Source: Methanobrevibacter woesei (lineage in GTDB: Archaea > Methanobacteriota > Methanobacteria > Methanobacteriales > Methanobacteriaceae). From it: a stretch of DNA of 64,000 nt. Positions 28,897-37,421 of this stretch are shown here, piece by piece. The stretch lies in contig NZ_MZGU01000004.1 of NCBI RefSeq assembly GCF_003111605.1, forward strand, positions 558,001-622,000, in the 5' to 3' direction. Position 1 is the stretch's first letter; every line of letters starts with the position of its first letter. Below the pieces are notes generated by a model. The model was given only the letters and a program-made list of their open reading frames with translations. It did no database searches and was not told the origin of the DNA. A program made the position numbers and the translations under genes.

Positions 28897-31503
28897 ATGG
28901 ATAGCTCAGATATTGAACCAATTGACAGATTTAAAAATGATATTAGGTATAGGGATAAAATTGTCCATGTGGAAACTATTCCTTCAAAAAAAGCCAAATA
29001 TAAAAAAATTGACAATCTGAATGGATGTATAATTGATTATTTAGAGTCTAAAGGTGTTAAATTATATGAACATCAGGCAGAAGCTTATGAGCATATCCAA
29101 AATAAGGAGAATATTATTATCACAACTCCCACTGCTTCAGGAAAAACCTTGGCTTTTAATCTTCCAATTATGGAAACAATGATTGAAGATGAAGAAGCCA
29201 CAGCACTTTATATTTATCCTGCTAAGGCTCTTTCAAATGATCAGTTGCATGTTCTTGAAAATCTTGAAGAGGAGTTAGATATTAAAACAAATCCTAGAAC
29301 TTATGATGGAGACACTCCAAAAGATGAAAGATATGGGATTCGTCAAAAGTCAAGAATTGTACTAACAAATCCATATCAGTTACATTTAATCCTTAGTTGG
29401 CATCATCAGTGGAAACGATTTTACACAAATCTAAAATATATTGTAATTGATGAATCTCATTATTATAAAGGAGTTTTTGGTTCCAATGTGGCGTTTCTTA
29501 TTCGCAGATTGAAAAGAATTGCTAATAATTATGGTTCTAATCCTCAGTTTATTTTATCTTCAGCTACTTTAGCTAATCCTCTAGAACTGGCTAATAAATT
29601 AACTGGTGAAGAATTTGTTTTAATTGATAAAGATACTTCTCCAAGTGGTGAGAAAGATTTTATACTCTATAATCCTTTTATAAATAAGAAAAAAAATAAA
29701 AGAAATTCAAAATCACCTTCTGTGCATGTAGAAACTGAAGAAATATTTTTATATCTTATATTCAAGAATATTCAGACATTATGTTTCACTGTTTCACGTA
29801 AAATGGCTGAATTAATAGCTAGATGGTCTAAAAATGAAATCAATAATATTAAAGCTAAGCTTGTTGATAGAGTAGCTGCTTATAGGGCAGGTTATCGTCC
29901 TGAAGAAAGACGCGAAATTGAAGAAGGGTTAAAATCAAGGAAATATCTTGGAGTTACATGTACTAATGCATTAGAACTTGGAATTAATATAGGTTCTTTA
30001 GATGCAGTTATAATTTCAGGTTATCCTGGAACAATGGTTTCAGTATGGCAACAAAGTGGTAGGGCAGGTAGAAGTAATCAGAAATCATTAGCTATATTAA
30101 TAGCATTTGAAAATCAGTTAGATCAGTATTTTATGAATAATCCTGATTTTTTCTTTGATAAACCTCATGAAAATGTTTTCATTGATTTAAATAACAATAT
30201 TCTAAGGAATGCTCATATTTTATGTGCTGCTAAAGAACATTCTTTAACTTCTGAGGAATGTAATAAATACTTTAATGCTCCTGTTGAAATTTTGGATAAT
30301 CTTGTTGAAAGAAAAGATTTAAGAAAAACACCTCGTGGAACTTATGTTTATCCTTATGATGATAATCCTGCATTTAATCATTCTCTAGACCAGTTATCTA
30401 ATGAAGAGTTTAGAGTATTTTATAATCGTCAAATTTTAGAAACAATGGGGCGTTCTCAAGTTTATAGGGAAGCTCATGAAGGTGCAGTTTTAATTAACAA
30501 GGGTGAATCTTACATTGTTAATAAGTTAAATTTGAGAAATAATACAGTAAATGTTGTTAAAGAGGATGTAGATTATCATACTGTAGTTTTAAATAAGGTA
30601 AATATTAATATTAAGCGTAAAATATCTAAAACTAAATTTGGTGATTTAACAATTCATTTTGGAGAGTTGACTGTAACAGAAGATTATTACAAATATAAAA
30701 AAATACAGTTTTCGAAAACATTAGGATCTTTTGATTTGGATTTACCTCCTTTGAGGTTCACAACAAAAGGATTATGGTTTACAATTCCGGCATATATTGA
30801 AGATGAAGTAGAAGAGTTATATTCGGGTGATTCTATATTTGCAGGTGGTCTTCATGGTGTTGAACATGCTTTGATTGGTTTATTCCCACTTCATGTAATG
30901 TGTGATAGGTCTGATATAGGAGGATTATCTACTAAATATCATGAAGACACACAAGAATCCACTATTTTTATTTATGATGGTTATGAAGGTGGAATTGGAA
31001 TTACAGAAAAGGCTATTGAAATATTTCCAGAATTAGTAAAGTCAACATATGATTTGCTTAAGAATTGTGATTGTGTTGATGGTTGTCCATCATGCATTTA
31101 TTCTCCGAAATGTGGAAATGATAATAAACCTCTTCATAAAAAAGCAACCAAACATATTTTAGGTTATATGTGTAGTAAGAGGGATGGTTCTAAATCAGAA
31201 GTAAAAGAAAAAAGTAATGAAGCAATTAATGAAGAAATTTCTAATAAAAAAGATTCTTTTGAAGTAGAATATGAAGAAGCTTACGATTTATATTGTCAGG
31301 GAGATTATTTTTCTTCAAAAGAAATTTTAAATGATATTTTATCTAAAAACAAGAAAAATTCTGATGCATGGGCACTTATTGCTATGATATTATATGAGCA
31401 GGGAGATAAACAGGGAGCTATTAATTTCAATAAAAGAGCTTTAAATTTGGATTCTGCTAATGAAATAGCTAACGATTTATTTTTTAAATTAAATAATCTT
31501 TAA
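28897..31503 (+). CDS. MrfA/Hrq1-like DEAD/H helicase with DUF1998 and a C-terminal TPR segment
   Basis: Superfamily 2 motifs: TTPTASGKTLAFNLP (I), VIDESHYYKG (II), LSSATLANP (III), ALELGINIGSLDAVIISGYPG (V) and QQSGRAGRSNQ (VI). The C-terminal DUF1998-type region ends with zinc-type cysteines (NCDCVDGCPSCIYSPKCGN, ~725-745), as in MrfA/Hrq1, 3'-5' helicases of interstrand-crosslink and excision repair. Unlike the usual form, about 70 further residues after a charged linker form two TPR-like helical repeats (AYDLYCQGDYFSSKEIL, WALIAMILYEQGDKQGAINFNKRAL). No good ribosome site precedes the ATG. Confidence 0.85.
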   Translation: MDSSDIEPIDRFKNDIRYRDKIVHVETIPSKKAKYKKIDNLNGCIIDYLESKGVKLYEHQAEAYEHIQNKENIIITTPTASGKTLAFNLPIMETMIEDEEATALYIYPAKALSNDQLHVLENLEEELDIKTNPRTYDGDTPKDERYGIRQKSRIVLTNPYQLHLILSWHHQWKRFYTNLKYIVIDESHYYKGVFGSNVAFLIRRLKRIANNYGSNPQFILSSATLANPLELANKLTGEEFVLIDKDTSPSGEKDFILYNPFINKKKNKRNSKSPSVHVETEEIFLYLIFKNIQTLCFTVSRKMAELIARWSKNEINNIKAKLVDRVAAYRAGYRPEERREIEEGLKSRKYLGVTCTNALELGINIGSLDAVIISGYPGTMVSVWQQSGRAGRSNQKSLAILIAFENQLDQYFMNNPDFFFDKPHENVFIDLNNNILRNAHILCAAKEHSLTSEECNKYFNAPVEILDNLVERKDLRKTPRGTYVYPYDDNPAFNHSLDQLSNEEFRVFYNRQILETMGRSQVYREAHEGAVLINKGESYIVNKLNLRNNTVNVVKEDVDYHTVVLNKVNINIKRKISKTKFGDLTIHFGELTVTEDYYKYKKIQFSKTLGSFDLDLPPLRFTTKGLWFTIPAYIEDEVEELYSGDSIFAGGLHGVEHALIGLFPLHVMCDRSDIGGLSTKYHEDTQESTIFIYDGYEGGIGITEKAIEIFPELVKSTYDLLKNCDCVDGCPSCIYSPKCGNDNKPLHKKATKHILGYMCSKRDGSKSEVKEKSNEAINEEISNKKDSFEVEYEEAYDLYCQGDYFSSKEILNDILSKNKKNSDAWALIAMILYEQGDKQGAINFNKRALNLDSANEIANDLFFKLNNL

Positions 31504-31533
31504 TTTTTTTATATACAACTTTTTTTCATAATA

Positions 31534-31541
31534 TTTATATA
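31534..31541 (+). promoter_or_regulatory. Candidate TATA box for hypA-hypB
   Basis: Consensus TTTATATA lies about 64 bases before the hypA start, predicting transcription from about 31563 and a leader near 40 nucleotides. No nickel-responsive operator was recognised. Confidence 0.5.
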
Positions 31542-31601
31542 ACTGTTAAATGTAAAGTTTAATAATATAGAAATTATTTGATTTATATAAGGAGAATAAA
31601 A

Positions 31602-31985
31602 ATGCACGAATTATCAATGGCTCAAGGAATAATAGATGCTGTTTTAAAAACTGCAGAGGAGAATGATGCAGTTGAAGTTACAGAAGTGTCTATTGAAATT
31701 GGAAGATTAGCTATGATAAATCCTGAACAGTTAAGATTTATGTTAAGTGTTCTTGTTGAGAATACCATAGTTGAAAATGCAAAAATTGAGATTGAAGAGA
31801 TACCTGTTGAAATTGATTGTCCAGAGTGTGGTTTTCATGGAAATGCAATTTTAGATGATCTTGATCATTATGCTCCAATGGTTTCTTGCCCTAAATGTGA
31901 TAATAAAAGAATTTCCATTTTAAATGGTAAAGATTGCATTGTTAAAAATATTGTTATTGAAAAACCGGATGATAAGGAGGATTAA
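31602..31985 (+). CDS. hypA: [NiFe]-hydrogenase nickel chaperone HypA
   Basis: HypA delivers nickel to [NiFe]-hydrogenases with HypB. The N-terminal MHE motif (MHELSMAQGI) binds nickel, and the zinc ribbon is CPECGF ... CPKCDN (~75-105). The length of 127 residues is normal. The open frame extends 8 codons upstream, but AAGGAGAAT lies just before the ATG at 31602, and nickel binding requires that the protein start MHE. The hypB gene follows 3 bases after the stop. Confidence 0.95.
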   Translation: MHELSMAQGIIDAVLKTAEENDAVEVTEVSIEIGRLAMINPEQLRFMLSVLVENTIVENAKIEIEEIPVEIDCPECGFHGNAILDDLDHYAPMVSCPKCDNKRISILNGKDCIVKNIVIEKPDDKED

Positions 31986-31988
31986 ATT

Positions 31989-32645
31989 ATGCATAAAGTT
32001 GCAGATATTGAAGTACAAAAAAATATTATGGATGCTAATAGAAAATTAGCTGATAAAAATAGGGAAAATTTTGAAGATCATGGCATTTTTTGTGTTGATT
32101 TTGTAGGAGCTATTGGTTCTGGTAAAACTACTTTAATTGAAGATATTATTGATAATACAGATTATAGTATTGGTGTAATAGCTGGAGATGTTATCAGTGA
32201 ATTTGATGCAGGAAGAATTGAGAAACATGATGTTCCTGTTGTAGGTTTAAACACTGGTAAAGAATGTCATTTAGATGCACATTTAGTAAGACATGGAGTA
32301 GCTGATTTACCATTAGATGATATTGATGTATTAATCATTGAAAATGTAGGTAATTTAATCTGTCCTGTTGATTTTGAGCTTGGATCTCATATGAGAATTG
32401 TTGTTGTAAGTGTTACTGAAGGAGACGACACTGTTGAGAAACATCCTTTAATTTTCAAAGATTCAGATTTAATTATTATTAATAAAATTGATTTAGCTGA
32501 TGCCGTTGGTGCCGACACCGATAAAATGATAGCTGATGCAAAAGCTTTAAATCCTGATGTTGAAGTTATTAAAAGTAACTTAAAAGATGGTGAAGGATTA
32601 GAAGAAATTATTGCAGCTATCAACAAACGTAAAGACAATATTTAA
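31989..32645 (+). CDS. hypB: Hydrogenase nickel-insertion GTPase HypB
   Basis: HypB is a GTPase that powers nickel transfer. Seen: P-loop VGAIGSGKTTLIEDI (~36-50), switch region AGDVISEFDAGRIEKHDVPVVGLNTGKECHLDAHL (Cys-His metal ligands of the interdomain site), IENVGNLICP (~118) and NKIDLAD (guanine specificity). No histidine-rich nickel-storage tail is present. AAGGAGGATTAAATT is the ribosome site, overlapping the end of hypA. Confidence 0.95.
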   Translation: MHKVADIEVQKNIMDANRKLADKNRENFEDHGIFCVDFVGAIGSGKTTLIEDIIDNTDYSIGVIAGDVISEFDAGRIEKHDVPVVGLNTGKECHLDAHLVRHGVADLPLDDIDVLIIENVGNLICPVDFELGSHMRIVVVSVTEGDDTVEKHPLIFKDSDLIIINKIDLADAVGADTDKMIADAKALNPDVEVIKSNLKDGEGLEEIIAAINKRKDNI

Positions 32646-32663
32646 ATTTAAATGGTGATTTCA

Positions 32664-33686
32664 TTGAAAATATGGATTGATATTTCTAATGCTCCTCATG
32701 TAAGATTTTTTAAGGACATTATTAAGTATTTGGAAGCTGAAGGTGAGGATTTAATTGTTACTGCAAGGAAATTTGGTGATATCCATAAATTAATGGAATC
32801 CTATGATATTGATTTTATTTCTGTAGGTAAACATGGAGTTAGTCTTTATGATAAACTTAATGAAAGTACTAATAGGGTAGCTCAGCTTACAGATTTAATT
32901 AATGGTGAAAAAATTGATGTAGCAGTTAGTAAACATTCTATTGAGCTTCCTCGTGTTGCTTTTGGTTTAGGTATTCCAAGCTTATTTATTTTAGATAATG
33001 AACATGCACTAGCTGCTAATAAATTAACCCTTCCTTTATGTGATAGGATTATAACTCCTGAAATTATTAGTGTATGGAATTTAATGAAATGTGGAGCTGA
33101 TCCTAATTCAATTATTCCATATAAAGGAACTTCTGAATTAATGCATTTTAATAACTTTAACTATAATGAGAACATATTTGCTGATTTAAATCTTGAACTT
33201 AATCATCCTAAGACTATTTTAATGAGGCCGGAACCTTCTCTTGCTTCATATTTGGATACTGACTGCAGACAATCTGTATTATCTCCAATTGTTGATGTTT
33301 TAAAAGATTATGCAAATATTTTGGTATTGCCAAGATTTAGAGAACAGTCTGAAATTTTTGAAGATATTGAAAATGTCACTATTTTAAAACCCCCTGTTGA
33401 TACTTCCAGTTTAATTAAAAAATGTGATTTAGTTATTGGGGCTGGAGGTACAATGAATAGGGAATCTGCTATTTTACAGACTCCTGTTATTTCTTGTTAT
33501 CCTGGAGATACATTATCTGTTGATCAATTCTATATCAATCAGGGTTTAATGTATAGATCTAATGATACTGATGATATTATCCAAAAAGCATTGAATTTTA
33601 TTGTTAATCCTCATCAGGAGATTAACTTTGAATCTGATGATTTGTTTAATTTAATTTTAGATAATATCTATGATTTAGGTAAATAA
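32664..33686 (+). CDS. DUF354 glycosyltransferase-like protein
   Basis: The protein begins MKIWIDISNAPHVRFFKDII, the DUF354 hallmark. It then shows a two-domain GT-B-like layout with VLPRFREQSEIFE and a nucleotide-sugar-like GAGGTMNRESAIL followed by TPVISCYPGDTLSVD. The family resembles UDP-GlcNAc epimerases and glycosyltransferases but has no proven activity. The frame is open from ATG 32652, but GGTGAT lies 4 bases before the TTG at 32664, where the family N-terminus begins, so I prefer TTG. It follows hypB within 20 bases and may be co-transcribed without a functional link. Confidence 0.78.
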   Translation: MKIWIDISNAPHVRFFKDIIKYLEAEGEDLIVTARKFGDIHKLMESYDIDFISVGKHGVSLYDKLNESTNRVAQLTDLINGEKIDVAVSKHSIELPRVAFGLGIPSLFILDNEHALAANKLTLPLCDRIITPEIISVWNLMKCGADPNSIIPYKGTSELMHFNNFNYNENIFADLNLELNHPKTILMRPEPSLASYLDTDCRQSVLSPIVDVLKDYANILVLPRFREQSEIFEDIENVTILKPPVDTSSLIKKCDLVIGAGGTMNRESAILQTPVISCYPGDTLSVDQFYINQGLMYRSNDTDDIIQKALNFIVNPHQEINFESDDLFNLILDNIYDLGK

Positions 33687-33698
33687 ATTAAATAGTTA

Positions 33699-33706
33699 TT
33701 TATATT
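33699..33706 (+). promoter_or_regulatory. Candidate TATA box for tRNA-Ala
   Basis: TTTATATT lies about 50 bases before the mature tRNA 5' end, consistent with a short 5' leader. Several other AT-rich octamers are nearby, so the call is weak. Confidence 0.3.
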
Positions 33707-33752
33707 AAAATATTCATATTAAATTAATAGAATATTTTAGTTATATTTTTAA

Positions 33753-33825
<73 letters not shown>

Positions 33826-33873
33826 TATTAAATTAATTGTTTTATAAAACAAACAGGTCTAAGTGATTCATAT

Positions 33874-34959
33874 ATGTTGTTAATAGCTCAAAATCATTTA
33901 CAATTTATTATTGAAGTATTTTTAATTTTGCTTGTAACTTTTATCTTTGTGATAAATTTAGTTCCTTTATCACTTAGTATTGTAACATTTTTATCTTTGT
34001 TTGTTTCTGGAGGATTCGTTCTTCTATTTGGAGCAGATATTCTATTTCTTATAATCTCTTCAAGTCAGAATGAATTTACTCATCCATTTGGACCATTGGC
34101 ACTTTTTGCTGTTATTACTGCTTTAGCATCGCTGAAGGTGATGCAAAAGTCGGGAGTTGATGTCTCTGGTCTTAAAAAGGTCGTATTTATATTAATTGCA
34201 GCTATTACAGTATTTGGTGGATTAATGCACAGATCTTTCCTTTTACTTTGGATTCTTGGTTTATTTATAGGTTATTCAATAATCTCTAAAAATTTCAGAG
34301 AGAAATCCATTTTTACTCTTAAAAGAATCCTTATGTTCTTAGGATTAGGTGTTGCAGCATTTGCATGTCTAGAGGTAATAGCTAGAGTCACCGGAATGAC
34401 TATCTTCTCTCCATTATTAAGGATTGAAAGGATTGAAGATAACTCATTATCAAGTATTAGAATGGTATTAAACAATACTCAATTAATAGGTCATAGTGGT
34501 GATGCATCATATTGGGGAGTTAATGGAACAGCATTTGCAGAAGGATATGTTTCCCTTCCAATGCAATTAATATTGTTCTTTGGTTTACCATTCCCATTGT
34601 TCTTTGGTGTACTTGTAAACCAAAAGGATACTGTGGATTATATGCTTCCAGGTATTATGGGGTATGGTTTTGACTTTGGTTATTTAGGACTAATTGGTTT
34701 AATGTTATTTGTTCTTTTAACCATTTTTGTTGGATTAAAAATATTAACAATGTATAGAGAGAAAAGAGAGAAAAATAATAAAAAATATTTAGGTAAAGAA
34801 GTAATGCTTATTGGTGCACTTTCTGCATTTATTGCACAAGCATTAATTGGATTATTCATATTTAACAGAACAATCAACGGTATGGCATTACTTACATTCA
34901 TGTTATTAGGAGCATTTATTTTATCTCATGCAGTAACTCTTAAAACTAGAAATCAATAA
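33874..34959 (+). CDS. Polytopic membrane protein of unknown function
   Basis: About ten hydrophobic segments cover most of the 361 residues (for example ~12-32, 36-60, 72-90, 105-135, 150-170, 225-250, 265-290, 310-330 and 335-355). A loop of about 55 residues around 170-225 contains GHSGDASYWGVNGTAF, and is likely extracellular. The domain order resembles polymerase or ligase-type wall proteins only in topology; I recognise no family. GTGAT precedes the ATG. It leads an operon with DUF1890, DUF1894, metE and thymidylate synthase genes, 17 bases before the DUF1890 start. Confidence 0.7.
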   Translation: MLLIAQNHLQFIIEVFLILLVTFIFVINLVPLSLSIVTFLSLFVSGGFVLLFGADILFLIISSSQNEFTHPFGPLALFAVITALASLKVMQKSGVDVSGLKKVVFILIAAITVFGGLMHRSFLLLWILGLFIGYSIISKNFREKSIFTLKRILMFLGLGVAAFACLEVIARVTGMTIFSPLLRIERIEDNSLSSIRMVLNNTQLIGHSGDASYWGVNGTAFAEGYVSLPMQLILFFGLPFPLFFGVLVNQKDTVDYMLPGIMGYGFDFGYLGLIGLMLFVLLTIFVGLKILTMYREKREKNNKKYLGKEVMLIGALSAFIAQALIGLFIFNRTINGMALLTFMLLGAFILSHAVTLKTRNQ

Positions 34960-34976
34960 TGAGGGGATGTTATAAA

Positions 34977-35432
34977 ATGAAAAAAGCATTAGTATTGCTT
35001 GGTTGTCCTGAATCTCCTTCTCAGACACCAATGGCAGTTTATGCAGCAAATAAGTTATCTGAATTAGATTATGATGTTACTGTGGCAGCAAATCCTGCAG
35101 CAACTAAACTTGTTAAAGTTTCAGATCCAAAAAAAGTTTATGTAAAAAGCATCGTTGATTTAGACAGATGTTTAAATGATATAAAAGAAGGAGATTATGA
35201 TTTATTAGTTGGTTTTGTTCATAAAGATGCAGCTGCATCTTTCTTCATTACATTTTATCATTTATTGCAATGTGAATCAATAGCTCTTGTATTTGAAAAG
35301 GATATGGAGTTATTGGAAAGCTATGTTGATATGGTTCAGGAAAACACTGATGCTAAAATTGTTGCTGTTAAAGCTTTCCATAATCCAACTCCAATTAGAG
35401 TTAGATTTGATAAAGTATTGGAGGAGTTATAA
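34977..35432 (+). CDS. DUF1890 family protein
   Basis: The start MKKALVLLGCPESPSQTPMAVY followed by VTVAANPAATKLV, a GDYDLLVGFVHKDAAASF segment and a C-terminal HNPTPIRVRFDKVLEEL is the methanogen-specific DUF1890 pattern, a small Rossmann-like alpha/beta protein. The open frame extends six codons upstream, but GAGGGGATG is the ribosome site for the ATG at 34977. It is followed 2 bases later by the DUF1894 gene and then metE, a neighbourhood I recall from other Methanobacteriales. The function is unknown. Confidence 0.85.
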   Translation: MKKALVLLGCPESPSQTPMAVYAANKLSELDYDVTVAANPAATKLVKVSDPKKVYVKSIVDLDRCLNDIKEGDYDLLVGFVHKDAAASFFITFYHLLQCESIALVFEKDMELLESYVDMVQENTDAKIVAVKAFHNPTPIRVRFDKVLEEL

Positions 35433-35434
35433 AA

Positions 35435-35740
35435 ATGTCTTTTTGTTTAGATACTTATCTTCAACAATCTGATGATTATGAAATTTTAGCATCTAAAACT
35501 GGTTTTAAAGACTGTGCTAAAATTATCCGTTCTAAAGCTCCAGAAGTTGTAAATATTAAACCTGGAGATGAAGTATTGGGTGTTAGGGTTATTGGAATTC
35601 CCCCGGTTCCAATTGGAATTAATGAATCCAAAGGAACTGCTTTAATCCCATATACTAAACCTTGTCATGGTTCTGCAGTAATAGAATTACCAGTTGATGC
35701 TGAAGAAATCGAAAGAATTAGAAAATTAAACACTAAATGA
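35435..35740 (+). CDS. DUF1894 family protein
   Basis: A 101-residue protein with CLDTYLQQSDDYEILASKTGFKDC at the N-terminus, then PGDEVLGVRVIGIPPVPIGI and TKPCHGSAVIELP, matching DUF1894 of methanogens. GGAGGAGTT precedes the ATG, and it lies 2 bases after the DUF1890 gene, so the pair is almost certainly translated together. Partnership with the methionine synthase encoded next is likely from context; no biochemical role is known to me. Confidence 0.85.
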   Translation: MSFCLDTYLQQSDDYEILASKTGFKDCAKIIRSKAPEVVNIKPGDEVLGVRVIGIPPVPIGINESKGTALIPYTKPCHGSAVIELPVDAEEIERIRKLNTK

Positions 35741-35747
35741 TGATAGA

Positions 35748-36692
35748 ATGTTTTCTACTGTTGTTGGAAGTTTCCCTGTAGAATTAGAAACTTCCCCTTC
35801 TTTTAAAGATAAATTTTTAAATATTTTTGGTCTTTATGATCCTTATAAATCAGCTATTAAAAAAGCTGTTTTTCATCAGTTAGACTCTGGTGTAGATATT
35901 ATCTCTGATGGTCAGGTTAGAGGAGATATGGTTGGTTCTTTTTCTAAATATATTCCTGGAATGCAATTTGAGCACAATTCAACTATTATCACTTCTAAAA
36001 TAAGGGCTCCTGTTAAAGAAATAACAGTTGATGACTTAAAATATGCTAAATCTATTTTAAAAGATTATTATTCTGGTTCTATCCCTGAAAATAAGGGAGT
36101 AAAAGGAATTATAACTGGACCTTCAACAATTGTTCATTCTTCTAGAATCGAGAGTTTTTATAAAAATAAGAATGATGCAATAATTGATTTGGCTCACAGC
36201 TTAAAACATGAAGTTAATGCAATTATGGATAAAATTGACCCTAAGTATATTCAAGTTGATGAACCTTTTTTATCTACTGGTTTAGTTGATTTTAAAACTG
36301 CACGTAAAGCTATTGATATTATTGGTAAAGGATTAGATGTTCCATTAGCTATGCATGTTTGCGGAAATTTAAATAATGTTTTTAAAGATTTAACTAAATT
36401 TAATATTGATATTCTGGACTGTGAATTTGCAGGAAATAATATTAATATTGGTATTTTAGAAGATAATGTAAATTTAATTAAAGGTAAAAAAATCGGGTTT
36501 GGTTGTTTAGACACTGCATCTACTGAAGTTGATTCTTATGATGATGTATTAAATCTTGTAAAAAGAGGTATTGATGCAGTAGGTAAAGAGAATATGATTT
36601 TAGATCCTGATTGTGGTCTTAGAAAAGCTAGTGTAAATGTTGCTTGTAAAAAATTAGAAACAATGACCAAAGTATTAAATGAGGTTAAATAG
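35748..36692 (+). CDS. metE: Archaeal core MetE methionine synthase
   Basis: This single-domain MetE (314 residues) transfers a methyl group to homocysteine. The archaeal form accepts methyl-cobalamin or a methylated corrinoid protein rather than methyl-tetrahydropteroyl-glutamate. Zinc ligands are visible in MHVCGN (His, Cys, ~203-206), LDCEFAG (Glu, ~228) and DPDCGL (Cys, ~288). TVVGSFP at the N-terminus and the phosphate-loop-like TGPSTIVHSS are also typical. It follows DUF1894 by 7 bases. Confidence 0.88.
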   Translation: MFSTVVGSFPVELETSPSFKDKFLNIFGLYDPYKSAIKKAVFHQLDSGVDIISDGQVRGDMVGSFSKYIPGMQFEHNSTIITSKIRAPVKEITVDDLKYAKSILKDYYSGSIPENKGVKGIITGPSTIVHSSRIESFYKNKNDAIIDLAHSLKHEVNAIMDKIDPKYIQVDEPFLSTGLVDFKTARKAIDIIGKGLDVPLAMHVCGNLNNVFKDLTKFNIDILDCEFAGNNINIGILEDNVNLIKGKKIGFGCLDTASTEVDSYDDVLNLVKRGIDAVGKENMILDPDCGLRKASVNVACKKLETMTKVLNEVK

Positions 36693-36700
36693 GTGTTAAA

Positions 36701-37387
36701 ATGGTTACTCATATCAAAGGTAATGATATAGCAGATTGTTGGGAGAAAATAGTTGTTAATATTGTTAATAATGGACATTATGTTAATGATGAACGCGGTT
36801 CTTTAACTAAAGAGTGTCTAAATATTGTTACTGAAATTAAAGACCCATTTAGTGTTGGTGGAAAGGATTTCTTTGGTATGGGTGATGCTTTAGAAAAGTT
36901 GGAAAATATTAGGATTCCTAAAGGTTATTTCTGGGAAGGAGACAAACTTCAAACCTATGCTGATCAGTTTATCAGCCCTGAAAATCCTGGTTTTGTTTAT
37001 ACTTATGGTAATCGTTTAAGAGCACATTTTGATAATGTTGATCAAATTCAAGAATCAATTACTCGTTTAAAAAATTGCAGAGAATCTAGAAGAGCTATTT
37101 CTATTACTTGGGATCAAGTTATTGATAGTACTTCAGAAGAAGTTCCATGTATGATTTTAATTGATTTTAAAATAAGAGATAATGTTTTATATACAACAGC
37201 ATTATGGAGAAGTCATGATATTTATGGTGCTTGGTTTGCAAATGCTGTTGGTTTAACTTACTGTGCAAAATATGTATCAGAAGAGATTGGTGATGTAAAA
37301 CTTGGTCCTATCACAATCCATTCTATTAGTGCACATATTTATGAAAATAATTTTGATGAAGCTGAAAAATTAGCTAAATCAAAATAA
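36701..37387 (+). CDS. thyA: Thymidylate synthase, archaeal type
   Basis: The enzyme methylates dUMP. The catalytic cysteine lies in EEVPCMILIDFKI (~148), SRRAISITWD (~122) supplies phosphate-binding arginines, and TTALWRSHDIYGAWFANAVGLTYC (~165-188) is the nucleotide and dimer region. At 228 residues it is the short archaeal form; methanogens use a tetrahydromethanopterin-linked carbon donor. AGGTG precedes the ATG, 8 bases after metE, so methionine and thymidylate C1 genes are together. Confidence 0.88.
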   Translation: MVTHIKGNDIADCWEKIVVNIVNNGHYVNDERGSLTKECLNIVTEIKDPFSVGGKDFFGMGDALEKLENIRIPKGYFWEGDKLQTYADQFISPENPGFVYTYGNRLRAHFDNVDQIQESITRLKNCRESRRAISITWDQVIDSTSEEVPCMILIDFKIRDNVLYTTALWRSHDIYGAWFANAVGLTYCAKYVSEEIGDVKLGPITIHSISAHIYENNFDEAEKLAKSK

Positions 37388-37405
37388 TTATTTAATTTTC
37401 TTTAT

Positions 37406-37421
37406 AAAAATAGCTATTTTT
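37406..37421. terminator. Palindromic A/T tract between convergent genes
   Basis: AAAAATAGCTATTTTT is a perfect 16-base palindrome followed by T in both directions. It is placed exactly between the ends of the thymidylate synthase and cbiF genes, and may act as a bidirectional termination site. Confidence 0.4.
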
